From Acidobacteriota bacterium (GTDB lineage: Bacteria > Pseudomonadota > Alphaproteobacteria > Caulobacterales > Hyphomonadaceae), in contig JADJRB010000002.1 of the NCBI GenBank assembly GCA_016712445.1, positions 124,001-188,000 of the forward strand: a stretch of 64,000 nt of DNA, in the 5' to 3' direction. A program made the translations under genes and the position numbers. The notes under the pieces are model-generated. The model ran no database searches and had not been told where the DNA came from. It was given only the letters and a program-made list of their open reading frames with translations. Numbering within the stretch: position 1 is the stretch's first letter; every line of letters starts with the position of its first letter. Positions 16,813 through 24,960 of this stretch are shown here, piece after piece.

Positions 16813-17254
16813 TGTGCTACCCCGAAGTAAACAGCCTGAACCCATCACAAAGCTGGGAGCGGCAATCAGGCGCTCCCGGCCCTCCGGCTTGGCGTCATGA
16901 TTCCGATCTGTGAGTACAATACGCTTTTTCGCAAAGCGGCAACACACATACCTGTGTGCCCCTTTTGATGTCACGTATCCTTTCGGGGCGGAGCTTCCGG
17001 CCCGGCGTCGCCTTTTGGAGCGGTTGTCTCTGTCTTGAATTCAGCCTCGCCTTGGACGCTGTAAATCCTGATTGGCATGAGACAATGCCTGCAATCGGCA
17101 GCGCGATCACGGCAACTCCGTAATCGTGGCGCGTCAGAGCTTGAGGCGCTGATTTCATCCACGCGGGACTTTGCACAGTGAGCCCTTTCCCTTTGCGCGC
17201 TACATGATCAATTCGCCTTCAGAGGGACCAGCTTATTGAAAGACAAGTCGAGCA
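16813..17254. other. Non-coding stretch
   Basis: About 440 bases between the ATP-grasp gene and the alpA-like gene. It could hold an N-terminal extension of the ATP-grasp protein (to 16974), but the translated residues do not look structured. I see no RNA gene, clear repeat or terminator here. Confidence 0.4.
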
Positions 17255-17548
17255 TTACCGGCGGGCTGTGATCAAGACGGCTCGCATGTAGCTCACAACT
17301 TCGTTCTCGACCCAGACACTGCGTCGACCAATATGAACGGGCGCCGGGAATGGCTGGACCGGATCCTTGATCAGCTCATACAGAAGTGACCGGCTGATGG
17401 TCAGCCGATCAAGAACATCGCGGAGTGAAAGGAACCGCAATCCGTCCGGGCTTTCGCACGCGTCGCAGCCGGACGCGGCGTTCTGCGGGTCTGCAGCGTC
17501 CAGTTCAGCAGCCATGCGGATGAACGCGCGGGGAGGAAACTGGCTCAT
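17255..17548 (-). CDS. AlpA/excisionase-like helix-turn-helix protein
   Basis: A 97-aa DNA-binding protein. Residues about 36–90 form a winged helix-turn-helix: RFLSLRDVLDRLTISRSLLYELI then FPAPVHIGRRSVWVENEVVSYM, the form of AlpA/excisionase regulators, which control integrase and excision functions in mobile islands. The N-terminal third has two Cys (CDACE) and no known fold. Its start overlaps the DUF736 stop by 4 bases; genes of this kind, DUF736 and DUF2274 often travel with trb clusters of integrative conjugative elements. It is the last gene of this remnant. Confidence 0.85.
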   Translation of the reverse strand: MSQFPPRAFIRMAAELDAADPQNAASGCDACESPDGLRFLSLRDVLDRLTISRSLLYELIKDPVQPFPAPVHIGRRSVWVENEVVSYMRAVLITARR

Positions 17549-17856
17549 TTGGGACGGTTCCAGACCATGACGCCGGTGCCTTCTGCTTCGTTCTCAAAGA
17601 AGGCCGCGCGCATCGGCTGGGCAAAGCTCGGATCGTCGAGCTTGATGGCGAGGTAGGGCGTCTCGCCGTCTTTCGAATCCTGGCGCCAGGCCGCGCCGAG
17701 TTCTGCGCCGCCGGCGTAGAGCCGGAAGTCTGGTGTGTCCTTGCTTTTGCCTTTGTCCTTGTTGGGAACAAGCTGGGCCTTGACGTTAATGGTCATGGTA
17801 CGGATGGTCCCGGTCCAGGCTCCGTCCTTGAGGGTGAATGCGCCGATCTGTGCCAT
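17545..17856 (-). CDS. DUF736 family protein
   Basis: A 103-aa protein of DUF736, recognised by the start MAQIGAFTLKDGAWTGTIRTM, the DFRLYAGGAELGAAW centre and the SFAQPMRAAFFE end. The family is small, soluble and nearly always found in conjugative plasmids and islands of alphaproteobacteria, with unknown function. It starts 3 bases after DUF2274 ends and overlaps the AlpA-like gene. Length is normal, so it is probably intact even though the conjugation cluster around it is broken. Confidence 0.9.
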   Translation of the reverse strand: MAQIGAFTLKDGAWTGTIRTMTINVKAQLVPNKDKGKSKDTPDFRLYAGGAELGAAWRQDSKDGETPYLAIKLDDPSFAQPMRAAFFENEAEGTGVMVWNRPK

Positions 17857-17859
17857 GGG

Positions 17860-18096
17860 TCAGTCTCCTTTGCTGGCATTGGTGGGCAGGGCCTTCCGGG
17901 CCCGTCTGAACCCGGCGTCTGACGCCAGGAACATGTCGATCATGGCGGCAGCGAGCGTTTCGCTGCGCTCGGCTTCGCCATAAGTCTCTTGGTAGACCGC
18001 CGCATAATCCTGCAGCGCGGCTGCGGTGCCCGGATCAAGTGCGAGGGTGAGCCTGACCGGTGTGCGGTCGGCGAGTTTTGCAAGGCGGAGGTTCAT
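17860..18096 (-). CDS. DUF2274 family protein
   Basis: A 78-aa protein of DUF2274, with LAKLADRTPVRLTLALDPGT followed by a short helical part. The family regularly follows trbI in conjugation clusters; its fold suggests a ribbon-helix-helix-like or accessory protein, but function is not established. It overlaps the trbI stop by 4 bases and leads directly into DUF736. Confidence 0.88.
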   Translation of the reverse strand: MNLRLAKLADRTPVRLTLALDPGTAAALQDYAAVYQETYGEAERSETLAAAMIDMFLASDAGFRRARKALPTNASKGD

Positions 18097-19337
18097 GGGG
18101 CTGTCTCCTGAAAGGGACGAAGGACAAGGTCCTTGGTCACGATGACACGGACGGGCCAGCCAGGACGGATGGTGATCGAAGGCTGAACGCTGAGGCTTCG
18201 ATCAACGGCCCGCTGCCCGGCTTCGTTGATCGTGTCGGTTGTCCCGCGGCGGATGGCGCGTTCGATGTCGCCATCCTCGCCGGGCCCGAGTTCGGCGCCG
18301 ATGCCGAGGAGAGTTGCGAGGCCGGCCGCAGCGAACACCTTATCCCAATGGTGATCGGTCCGGTCTTTGAGGCCGGCATAGCCGGAGGCGTCGCTGCCCG
18401 GTTCGGAGATCGTGATCGAGCTGCCATCGGGCATCAGGATCCGGTCCCAGACGACCAGCGCGCGGTCCTGGCCGAACGAGACTTCTGATTGGTAACGGCC
18501 GAGCAGGCGGCTTCCCTGAGGGATCAGCAGGTGCTCGCCGCGCACCGTGTCATAGACGTCCTCGGTTACCTGCGCGATGACCGTACCCGGAAGGTCCGAG
18601 CTGATGCCGGTGATCAGGCTCGCCGGGATCAGGGAGCCTGCCATCAGCTGGTAAGGCGAAAGCGGGTCCTGCACCCGCTCCGGATTGTAGACGGGGCTGG
18701 AGGCCGGTTCACGGACAAACGCTGCTTTGCGGGACTGGAGGTTCGGGTCTGAGTCGGCGCTTGTTGCGGCGTTCGGGGGTTGCCGGTTTAGAGCAAGGAG
18801 CTCCGACGCCAGATCGAACCCGGAATCCGGCGTGCGCTGCGCGGAAGTTATTGGCGTCGCCGCGCCGCCAAGACGGAACAGGATCGGGGCGCGGGCTGCT
18901 TCTTCGGCCTGAGCGGCGGCTTCAAGCCGCGCCGTGCGGACAGCTTCGTCTTCCGGACGCGTGCGAAAATCCGCCCGATACTCCGTCTGGAACTCTGTCT
19001 CGATACCGTAAGCCTGCTCGGCGGCGAGAATGGTCGAGCCGAGATCGCCGGACAGCGGCGCTCCGAGCACGGGCACATCGGTGAGCACCGTATAGTCTGC
19101 CGGTAGCGCCGAGAACCCATCCGGCTTGCGCTTGCCGGCCGTAACCAGCTCTTCCTGCTGGACGGGCTCTGCAGGGCGCGGCGGCGCGAGTGCTATTGAG
19201 GTTGCCGCGAACAGCCCCAGCGCGCCTAGGCCCGCACCGGCCATCAGGAGTTTGCGGTTGATCCGTGTGGCGGGCTTCGGCGCCGAGCGGATCTGCAGCC
19301 GCCGCGCAGCTTCCTTGAACAGGGGAGGTTCGGTCAT
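18093..19337 (-). CDS. trbI: Conjugal transfer protein TrbI (VirB10-like)
   Basis: A 414-aa component of the type IV secretion channel that spans the inner membrane and reaches the outer membrane. It has a short cytoplasmic N-terminus, one transmembrane helix (about residues 32–50), a Pro/Glu-rich periplasmic linker and a C-terminal VirB10 domain with LMAGSLIPASLITGISSDLPG, a VYDTVRGEHLLIPQGSRLLG barrel signature and AAAGLATLLGIGAELG. The start at 19337 gives the normal VirB10 layout; the longer reading frame adds an implausible Arg/Ser-rich leader. Four bases after trbG. Intact by length, but the transfer apparatus is not (see trbL). Confidence 0.94.
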   Translation of the reverse strand: MTEPPLFKEAARRLQIRSAPKPATRINRKLLMAGAGLGALGLFAATSIALAPPRPAEPVQQEELVTAGKRKPDGFSALPADYTVLTDVPVLGAPLSGDLGSTILAAEQAYGIETEFQTEYRADFRTRPEDEAVRTARLEAAAQAEEAARAPILFRLGGAATPITSAQRTPDSGFDLASELLALNRQPPNAATSADSDPNLQSRKAAFVREPASSPVYNPERVQDPLSPYQLMAGSLIPASLITGISSDLPGTVIAQVTEDVYDTVRGEHLLIPQGSRLLGRYQSEVSFGQDRALVVWDRILMPDGSSITISEPGSDASGYAGLKDRTDHHWDKVFAAAGLATLLGIGAELGPGEDGDIERAIRRGTTDTINEAGQRAVDRSLSVQPSITIRPGWPVRVIVTKDLVLRPFQETAP

Positions 19338-19341
19338 CAGA

Positions 19342-20337
19342 TCAGCCTCCGAACCAGCGGGACTTGCGGGTTGCACTGGCTTTCGAAATCCGCACGACCG
19401 TCTGGGGCTTTGTCCCATGGCGCAGCTCGGCAGCGCCAAACAGCCGGTCGACGATGTAGTAGCTTCCCCTGACGCGGTAATTGACGAGTTCAGCCTCTCC
19501 GGCGGACGACAGCACAAAGAGCGGCGGCATCTCGGAGGCGGAGATCGACGCCGGCATCTGGATAAACACCTGGCGCCCGTCATCGAACACGCGGACAGGT
19601 TTCCAGTCCGGCGTGTCGCCGGTGAGGCGGTAGTCGAAGTTCAGGGTCTCGAGGCTGACGCCGCGCCCAGCCGTGACAGCGTCCTCTGCGGCGGCGATCG
19701 TGTTGCGGGCTGCGAGCCCCGCCAGCTCATCCTGCGGATAGCGCCAGGAAAGCGCGGCCATGTAAGTCGAGGCGGTCGATTCCAGTTCGAGGTGATAAGT
19801 CCGCCGGTCGGTCGCGATCATCAGGTTGGTGCGCAGGCCTGCGGCGACGGGTTTGACCAGGATATGCGCCCTTGCTGCGCTGCCGGAACCGGACGCGGTA
19901 TCCCCGACCACCCAGCGTACCGTGTCTCCCGCCGAAACCGACACCAGCGTTTCTCCCGGCTGAAGCGCGACATCCGTGACCTGGCCAGGGCTGGCATAGA
20001 GGCGGTAAAGGGCGCCTTCCGTATAAGGATAGATCTGGACGGCGTTGACGAAGCCGTCCGAGGAAGGCTCGACAACCGCGCCGGCGCGGCCTTCCTTGAT
20101 TGCTGCTGTGGGCGTTTTCGGACTTTTCTTGCCGGCTGCCGGTTCAACCGGTTTGAGCTGCCCGGGCAGGGGAAGCGCGATGGCCGTTTCGACAATCTCC
20201 ACGCGTTCGGACTTTGGCTCTTCCAGTGGGATCGCCGCGATAAAGTTGGCGGTATCGATGACCGGCTCTGGTGGCAGCGGCGTGGCGCAGGCCGCGAGCA
20301 GGGCGGTCGCCGATGAGGCAAGCAGGAACCGGGTCAT
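19342..20337 (-). CDS. trbG: Conjugal transfer protein TrbG (VirB9-like)
   Basis: A 331-aa periplasmic and outer-membrane part of the conjugation channel, equivalent to VirB9. It has a lipoprotein-like signal (SSATALLAACATPLPPE), a variable Pro/Lys linker, then VirB9 features: ALYRLYASPGQVTDVALQPG, an NLMIATDRRTYHLELEST strand pair and the C-terminal DGRQVFIQMP and VRGSYYIVDRLF. In the assembled core complex it joins TrbI and a VirB7-like lipoprotein. It overlaps the trbF stop by 4 bases. Confidence 0.94.
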   Translation of the reverse strand: MTRFLLASSATALLAACATPLPPEPVIDTANFIAAIPLEEPKSERVEIVETAIALPLPGQLKPVEPAAGKKSPKTPTAAIKEGRAGAVVEPSSDGFVNAVQIYPYTEGALYRLYASPGQVTDVALQPGETLVSVSAGDTVRWVVGDTASGSGSAARAHILVKPVAAGLRTNLMIATDRRTYHLELESTASTYMAALSWRYPQDELAGLAARNTIAAAEDAVTAGRGVSLETLNFDYRLTGDTPDWKPVRVFDDGRQVFIQMPASISASEMPPLFVLSSAGEAELVNYRVRGSYYIVDRLFGAAELRHGTKPQTVVRISKASATRKSRWFGG

Positions 20338-21032
20338 TGTCTTTCTCCTGTGACAAGGTCTTCGCTCCAGCTGAGCGAGCGGACATAAAGGCCGAGGGGG
20401 TTGGCGCGCAGGGTCTCGGCATCCTTCGGCGGCTGCAGCGTGATCGTGAAAACACCTGTGAACCGCTTTGCGCCGGTGAGCGCGCCGCCTTCATAGGTCT
20501 TCTCGATCCAGCGGCCCTGGAAGCTTTCCTCACTGACGCGGACGATGCTGACGACATCCACCGTGCGCGAGCGCCGGCCAATCGCGGCGAATGGATCATT
20601 CTCGCGGGCATACTCTGAGAGCGTAGTCGCCGCTTCAGGTCCGGCGAAGGTGTACGCTTTGAGCCAGTTCTCGCGAACGACGACCGGATCGATCGACAGG
20701 CTACGGACAAAGGTGATGAACCCGGCGAGATGATGCGCGATCTGGGCGTCGGAGGGCGCGTAGGTCTCCGTCGCCGGGCCGACGGCCTTCGCCGCGCCCG
20801 TCTCATCAACTTCGACGATGTAAGGCGTCACTGTCGATTGCAGGCTCCGCCAGATCAGCGCGCCGGACGTCGCGAACGAAAGCGAGAGACACCCCAATGC
20901 CATCAGCCGCCAGTTTTTCGCCTGAACCCGGGCCGAGCCGATCCGCTCGTCCCAGACCTGTCCGGCTTTCTGGTAGGGCGTCTCGGGATACGGTGAGGTG
21001 CCATAGTGAGCGGTTGGGCGTTTGAAGCGCAT
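20334..21032 (-). CDS. trbF: Conjugal transfer protein TrbF (VirB8-like)
   Basis: A 232-aa inner-membrane assembly factor of the conjugation channel, equivalent to VirB8. Order: an N-terminal cytoplasmic TrbF motif (TPYQKAGQVWDERIGSARVQ), one transmembrane helix (about residues 43–65) and a periplasmic NTF2-like domain with TPYIVEVDETGAA, FVRSLSIDPVVVRENWLKAY and RWIEKTYEGGALTGAKRFTG. Normal length. Gap of 3 bases from trbL, 4-base overlap with trbG. Confidence 0.94.
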   Translation of the reverse strand: MRFKRPTAHYGTSPYPETPYQKAGQVWDERIGSARVQAKNWRLMALGCLSLSFATSGALIWRSLQSTVTPYIVEVDETGAAKAVGPATETYAPSDAQIAHHLAGFITFVRSLSIDPVVVRENWLKAYTFAGPEAATTLSEYARENDPFAAIGRRSRTVDVVSIVRVSEESFQGRWIEKTYEGGALTGAKRFTGVFTITLQPPKDAETLRANPLGLYVRSLSWSEDLVTGERQ

Positions 21033-21035
21033 GGG

Positions 21036-21657
21036 TTATTCGTCCTTGTTGGTCAGGGAGGGGGCGGCGCCCGAGGAGCCGCGATCGCCGTCGCGCAGGC
21101 TGTGCATGGCCAGCTGGCGGGCCTCGCCGAGGCGCTGCGAGGCGCGCATGCCGCGAGCCCAGCCAGGGCTTTTCTCGGGCGCGGAGGAGGACGGAGTTTC
21201 GGAGGGTGACGAACTCGAGCCGCCGGTGGATTCGAACGCGCCGCGGGTGCCGCGCCGGTAGGCATCGCGCACAGCGCTGGCTGGGCCGGAGGCCGCGCGG
21301 CGCACGGTGTCTCCGGCGGCTTGCGCAACGCCGCCAAGACCGGCGGCAAAGCCTGCAGCGCCGGACTTGCCCGAAGCTGTTGATCCGAGATCAAACGCCG
21401 TGCGCGCGCCGCCTGCCAGCGAGGCGCCCGCCTTGACGGCGCTCGCCGCGCCGCCGGCAGCCGCGCCCAGCGCGGCCTTGGCGCCAAGACCGGCGGCGAC
21501 GGTTCCGGCCGCGACACCGGCAGCGGCGCCGATGGCAGAGCCTGCGCCGAGCTGGGGTGCACCGGTGATCAGGCCGCTCGCCATGCCGGGGCCGAACACG
21601 CCCATCCAGAGGAAGACAATGGCAGCGAGTACCGTGCCCATAATCTGCGCGAGTGTG
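21036..21657 (-). pseudogene. trbL: trbL 3' fragment, truncated by IS21 element
   Basis: The C-terminal part (about 207 codons) of the polytopic TrbL (VirB6-like) protein of the conjugation channel. It begins in mid-helix at TLAQIMGTVLAAIVFLWMGVFGPGMASG, then runs through the family's Gly/Ala-rich segment and a Ser/Pro-rich tail ending in TNKDE. TrbL is normally over 400 aa with five or more helices; here all upstream helices are missing and replaced by the left end of the insertion sequence at 21658. The rest of the cluster expected upstream (trbB, C, D, E, J) is also absent, so the channel cannot be made from this locus. Confidence 0.88.
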
Positions 21658-21684
21658 TGTGAACGCCGGTAATAAAAGGGGCCA
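21658..21684 (+). repeat. IS21 left terminal repeat (L1)
   Basis: Outer left end of the IS, starting TGTGAACGCCGG and ending AGGGGCCA. Partner of 24240–24266 in reverse orientation. Directly abuts the broken trbL. Confidence 0.82.
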
Positions 21685-21711
21685 CATATTGGTGGTCTGA
21701 CCGGCGGGATT

Positions 21712-21731
21712 GCCGGATTAAAAAAGGGCCA
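21712..21731 (+). repeat. IS21 inner left repeat (L2)
   Basis: GCCGGATTAAAAAAGGGCCA, a second copy of the terminal repeat core 28 bases inside L1. It mirrors the inner right copy at 24217–24236, supporting the multiple-repeat arrangement of IS21 ends. Confidence 0.75.
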
Positions 21732-21769
21732 TTCCTTATAGCCCCTTGCTGGACAAGCGAGGGCGGAGG

Positions 21770-23272
21770 ATGAAGCGCGTGGAACTGTATGTGAAGGTAC
21801 GCCGGGCCGTTCTGGCAGACGGCATGAGCCGGCGAGCGGCGGCACGGTATTTCGGGATCGACCGCAAGACGGTGGACAAGATTCTGGTGTTTCCTGTGCC
21901 GCCCGAACATGGCCGGGCTGGCAGGATCTACAGGCGCAAGCTGACAGGGTTCACCGGGATCATTGATGCGATCCTGTCGGCAGACCGGCAGGTGCATTCC
22001 AAGCAGCGACACACGGCGCAGCGCATCTTCGAGCGACTGAAGGACGAGCACGGGTTCAGCGGCGGCTCGACGATCGTGCGCAATTACGTGGCCGAGGCGC
22101 GGCTGCGGTCAAAGGAAGTGTTTGTACCGCTGAGCCACAAGCCGGGTCACGCGCAGGCTGATTTCGGCGAGGCGGATGCGATCATCGCAGGCAAGCGCGT
22201 GCGGTTTCACTATTTCTGCATGGACCTGCCGCAGTCGGATGCGTGCTTCGTGAAGGCGTATCCGGCCGAGGTCGCTGAAGCGTTCTGCGACGGGCATGTC
22301 GCGGCGTTCGATTTCTTCGGCGGCGTGCCGTTGTCGATCCTCTATGACAACACAAGGCTCGCCGTGGCGCAGATCCTCGGCGACGGCCGGCGCACACGCA
22401 GCAGCATGTTCTCGGGCCTGCAGAGCCATTACCTGTTCGAGGACCGGTTCGGACGTCCGGGCAAGGGGAACGATAAAGGCAAGGTCGAAGGCCTGGTCGG
22501 CTACGCGCGGCGCAACTTCATGGTGCCGGTACCGGTCGCTGACAGCTTCGAGACCCTCAATGAGATGCTGGTCGACAAGTGCGCCAAGCGTCAGCAGGCC
22601 GTGCTTCGCGGCAAACAGGCGAGCATCGCCGAACGGTTCAGGTCGGATGCGGAGATGCTCATGGCGCGGCCCGCTTATGCCTTCGATCCCTGTCACATGA
22701 CGGCAGGCCGGGCCTCGTCATTGTCACTCGTGCGCTACAAGACGAATGACTACTCGGTACCGACGGCCTTCGCGCACCGGGAGATGGTGATCAAGGCTTA
22801 TGTCGACCGGGTCGACATCATCTGCCAGGGCGAGCGGATTGCCCGTCACCCGCGCACCTATGCCCGCGAGGACTTCGTCTATGATCCGCTGCATTACCTT
22901 GCGCTGATCGAGCAGAAGGCCGGATCGCTGGACCAGGCCGCACCGCTGGACAAGTGGCTCCTGTCGCCGCCGGTGCATCGCATGCGGCGCCTGATGGAAG
23001 CCCGCAGTGGCAAGGATGGCCGGCGCGAGTTCATCCAGGTGCTGCGGCTGTGCGAGACGTTCGATCAGACGCTCGTCGAGGCCAGCGTCGCGCATGCACT
23101 CGACATCGGCGCCATAAGCTTCGACGCCGTCAAGATGATCGCGCTGGCGAAGCTGGAACACCGCCCGCCGCGGCTGGATCTCAGCCTCTACCCCTATCTG
23201 CCCTGCGCCAACGTGCGCGCCACCAGCACAAGCAGTTATCTGGGTCTCCTGGGTATGGCAGGTGCCGCATGA
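21770..23272 (+). CDS. istA: IS21 transposase IstA
   Basis: A DDE transposase of 500 aa. The N-terminal helix-turn-helix (VRRAVLADGMSRRAAARYFGIDRKTV) binds the IS ends. The catalytic core has the acidic residues in HAQADFGEADAII, ILYDNTRLAV and DKGKVEGLVGYARR. A beta-barrel-like C-terminal part follows (SLSLVRYKTNDYSVP). The start at 21770 is chosen because the helix-turn-helix begins right there. Its TGA overlaps the istB ATG, the translational coupling usual in this family. Intact, so probably able to function. Confidence 0.95.
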   Translation: MKRVELYVKVRRAVLADGMSRRAAARYFGIDRKTVDKILVFPVPPEHGRAGRIYRRKLTGFTGIIDAILSADRQVHSKQRHTAQRIFERLKDEHGFSGGSTIVRNYVAEARLRSKEVFVPLSHKPGHAQADFGEADAIIAGKRVRFHYFCMDLPQSDACFVKAYPAEVAEAFCDGHVAAFDFFGGVPLSILYDNTRLAVAQILGDGRRTRSSMFSGLQSHYLFEDRFGRPGKGNDKGKVEGLVGYARRNFMVPVPVADSFETLNEMLVDKCAKRQQAVLRGKQASIAERFRSDAEMLMARPAYAFDPCHMTAGRASSLSLVRYKTNDYSVPTAFAHREMVIKAYVDRVDIICQGERIARHPRTYAREDFVYDPLHYLALIEQKAGSLDQAAPLDKWLLSPPVHRMRRLMEARSGKDGRREFIQVLRLCETFDQTLVEASVAHALDIGAISFDAVKMIALAKLEHRPPRLDLSLYPYLPCANVRATSTSSYLGLLGMAGAA

Positions 23273-24096
23273 GCGAGGACTTCATGCCCCTGCCAGCTGT
23301 GGAAACGCCGGCGACATCGGTGCCGCCGCAGGTCCTGCTCGCCAATCATCTGAAGGCCCTGAAGCTTCCGGCGTTCGCACGCGACTATGAGAAGGTGGCG
23401 ATGGAGGCGGCCGGTGACCGGGCCGATTATCCGAAGTACCTTTTGCGCCTGTGCGAACTTGAGCGTATCGACCGCGAGCGGCGCAGCATCGAGCGACGCA
23501 TCCGCCAGGCCCGGTTCCCGCACACCAAGAGCTTCGACACGTTCGAGTTCGCCGCCCAGCCTTCGCTCAACAAGGCGCTGGTTCTCGAGCTGGCCCGCTG
23601 CGACTGGATCGAGAAGCGCCGCAATGTCATTGCGCTCGGGCCGTCCGGAACCGGCAAGACGCACACCGCCCTGTCGCTCGGCCTTGCTGCCTGCCAGCGC
23701 GGACACAGCGTCGCGTTCACCACCGCTGCCGCGCTCGTCCATGAGCTGATGGAAGCGCGCGACGAGCGCCGTCTCCGGCGCGCGCAGAAGCATCTCGCCA
23801 GCGTCAAACTCCTGATCATCGACGAACTTGGCTATGTGCCGTTCACCGCGGTCGGCGCCGAACTCCTGTTCGAGGTCCTGAGCCAGCGCTACGAACGCGG
23901 CAGCACCCTGATCACCAGCAACCTGCCGTTCGACGAATGGACCAGCGTGTTCGGATCCGAACGCCTCACCGGCGCACTCCTCGACCGGCTGACGCACCAT
24001 GTCCACATCCTCGAACTGAACGGCGACAGCTTCCGGCTCGCCACGAGCCGCAAGCGCCAGAAGCGATCCACCCCGGAAAACGGAGGCACCGCATGA
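23269..24096 (+). CDS. istB: IS21 helper ATPase IstB
   Basis: A 275-aa AAA+ ATPase related to DnaC/DnaA that helps IstA choose and use a target. It has Walker A (GPSGTGKTHTA), Walker B (LLIIDELGYVPF), the sensor motif TSNLPFDEW and the arginine-finger region DRLTHHVHILELNGDSF. Normal length. The longer frame reaching back to 22954 is only the overlapping alternative frame of istA. Together with istA it forms a whole transposition module. Confidence 0.95.
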   Translation: MSEDFMPLPAVETPATSVPPQVLLANHLKALKLPAFARDYEKVAMEAAGDRADYPKYLLRLCELERIDRERRSIERRIRQARFPHTKSFDTFEFAAQPSLNKALVLELARCDWIEKRRNVIALGPSGTGKTHTALSLGLAACQRGHSVAFTTAAALVHELMEARDERRLRRAQKHLASVKLLIIDELGYVPFTAVGAELLFEVLSQRYERGSTLITSNLPFDEWTSVFGSERLTGALLDRLTHHVHILELNGDSFRLATSRKRQKRSTPENGGTA

Positions 24097-24129
24097 AATA
24101 GGATCAGAAAACCGTCAGCGCCTCACCGT

Positions 24130-24162
24130 GTGTCTGGCCTCCGCTTCGCTCCGGCCAGACAC
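24130..24162 (+). terminator. Hairpin after istB
   Basis: GTGTCTGGCC and GGCCAGACAC form a 10-base perfect stem with a 13-base loop, 33 bases after the istB stop. No T-run follows directly; an outer GCCTC/GAGGC pair extends it. It may end or insulate IS transcription. Confidence 0.4.
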
Positions 24163-24216
24163 CCGGCGAGGCGCAAGAAACCAGCCTCGCCTGCGGGGCT
24201 TTTTATCGAACCTGAC

Positions 24217-24236
24217 TGGCCCCTTTTTAAACCGGC
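24217..24236 (-). repeat. IS21 inner right repeat (R2)
   Basis: TGGCCCCTTTTTAAACCGGC, the inverse of the L1/L2 core. Lies 3 bases inside R1. Confidence 0.75.
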
Positions 24237-24239
24237 AAA

Positions 24240-24266
24240 TGGCCCCTTTTTATCCCGGCGTTGACA
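24240..24266 (-). repeat. IS21 right terminal repeat (R1)
   Basis: Outer right end of the IS, ending CGGCGTTGACA. Inverse of 21658–21684 at 23 of 27 positions. Directly abuts the broken hydrolase gene. Confidence 0.82.
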
Positions 24267-24814
24267 CCGATTTTCTCACGGCGCGCGCTACCGTGGCCGC
24301 CTGCATCAAAAATGACGGCGTTGAACCCTTTCGCGGCAATCGCCCTTGCGAGCACCGCCATCTGCACACCGCGGCCAGAGTAGCCATGGACCAGAAGGAC
24401 AATAGGACCTTCCCCGAAAGACCAACCTGGACGGCTCGCCTGAGGCCCAAACCAGAACGGTGATGCGCCGGCAAGAAGGGCGGCGTCCTGTTCTCGAAGC
24501 GCCATCGGGGCCGACGTGCTAAGCCTTTGTGCCAGTATCCCGGTCTGCTCAAGCGCGTCGTCGGAAGCTGCATGGTCTTCGAAAATATTCACAGATAGTT
24601 TCGCTTTTTGCTTTTTAGAATGGCGTCTGCAATTGTCGCCCGAATGAAGGTAGATCCGCGTAAAGGACCCTTGGTGAAGCGGCGCTGCCTCTGGCTCTGG
24701 AGACAAGGGCTCAATTCCAATTTCGCCCAGACAGATCGAGACCAATGCAGGCAGAGAATCTGATTCAGCTGAACTCCGAGCCCTTTGCGCCATAGTTGTC
24801 CTGGGGACCTTCAT
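24267..24814 (-). pseudogene. Alpha/beta hydrolase, C-terminus lost at IS21 joint
   Basis: About 182 N-terminal residues of an alpha/beta hydrolase. The recognisable core is EGPIVLLVHGYSGRGVQMAVL (oxyanion HG motif) and GFNAVIFDAGGHGSARREKIG, after which the frame enters the IS and ends at an artificial stop. The nucleophile elbow (GxSxG), acid and His would have been downstream, so the gene is inactive. The start overlaps the crotonase stop (ATGA) by 4 bases, showing that the two were an operon. The N-terminal 90 residues match nothing I know. Confidence 0.8.
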
Positions 24815-24960
24815 GCCGCTGCTTCGGTCTGACCTATCTCAACTGCGATCGCTTTCCGGATGGCCGCAGCAACGGGACCACGTAATTTTTGCTTTGCTAT
24901 GCGGTGTGCGGCCGCATCGATAGCCCGAACAGACTGCAGCGCTGTTGCAAGCGTTGCGTC
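24811..24960 (-). pseudogene. Crotonase gene, 3' part (split by IS630)
   Basis: Reading from the edge of the IS630 element gives DATLATALQSVRAIDAAAHRIAK and on to AIAVEIGQTEAAA and a stop, a normal helical C-terminus of an enoyl-CoA hydratase/isomerase. It continues the 5' part at 26009–26561 in the same frame once the IS and one TA are removed (VSPEDL joins DATLA). The stop overlaps the start of the hydrolase gene. Confidence 0.9.

Larger units (their letters stand above)
21658..24266. mobile_element. IS21-family insertion sequence, complete
   Basis: A 2,609-base element with istA and istB. Ends found by matching: the left end TGTGAACGCCGG(TAAT)AAAAGGGGCCA and the reverse complement of the right end TGTCAACGCCGG(GATA)AAAAGGGGCCA agree at 23 of 27 positions. 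A second, inner copy of the repeat is present at each side (21712–21731 and 24217–24236), as is usual for IS21, where several terminal repeats bind the transposase. The flanking bases (…CGAGTG on the left, CCGATT… on the right) do not match, so there is no target duplication. The element therefore marks a deletion or recombination joint, not a simple insertion. Confidence 0.9.

Noticed and set aside
21652..24272. Target-site duplication around the IS21 element
   Set aside because: The bases on the two sides (CGAGTG and CCGATT) do not agree for any length from 4 to 8.
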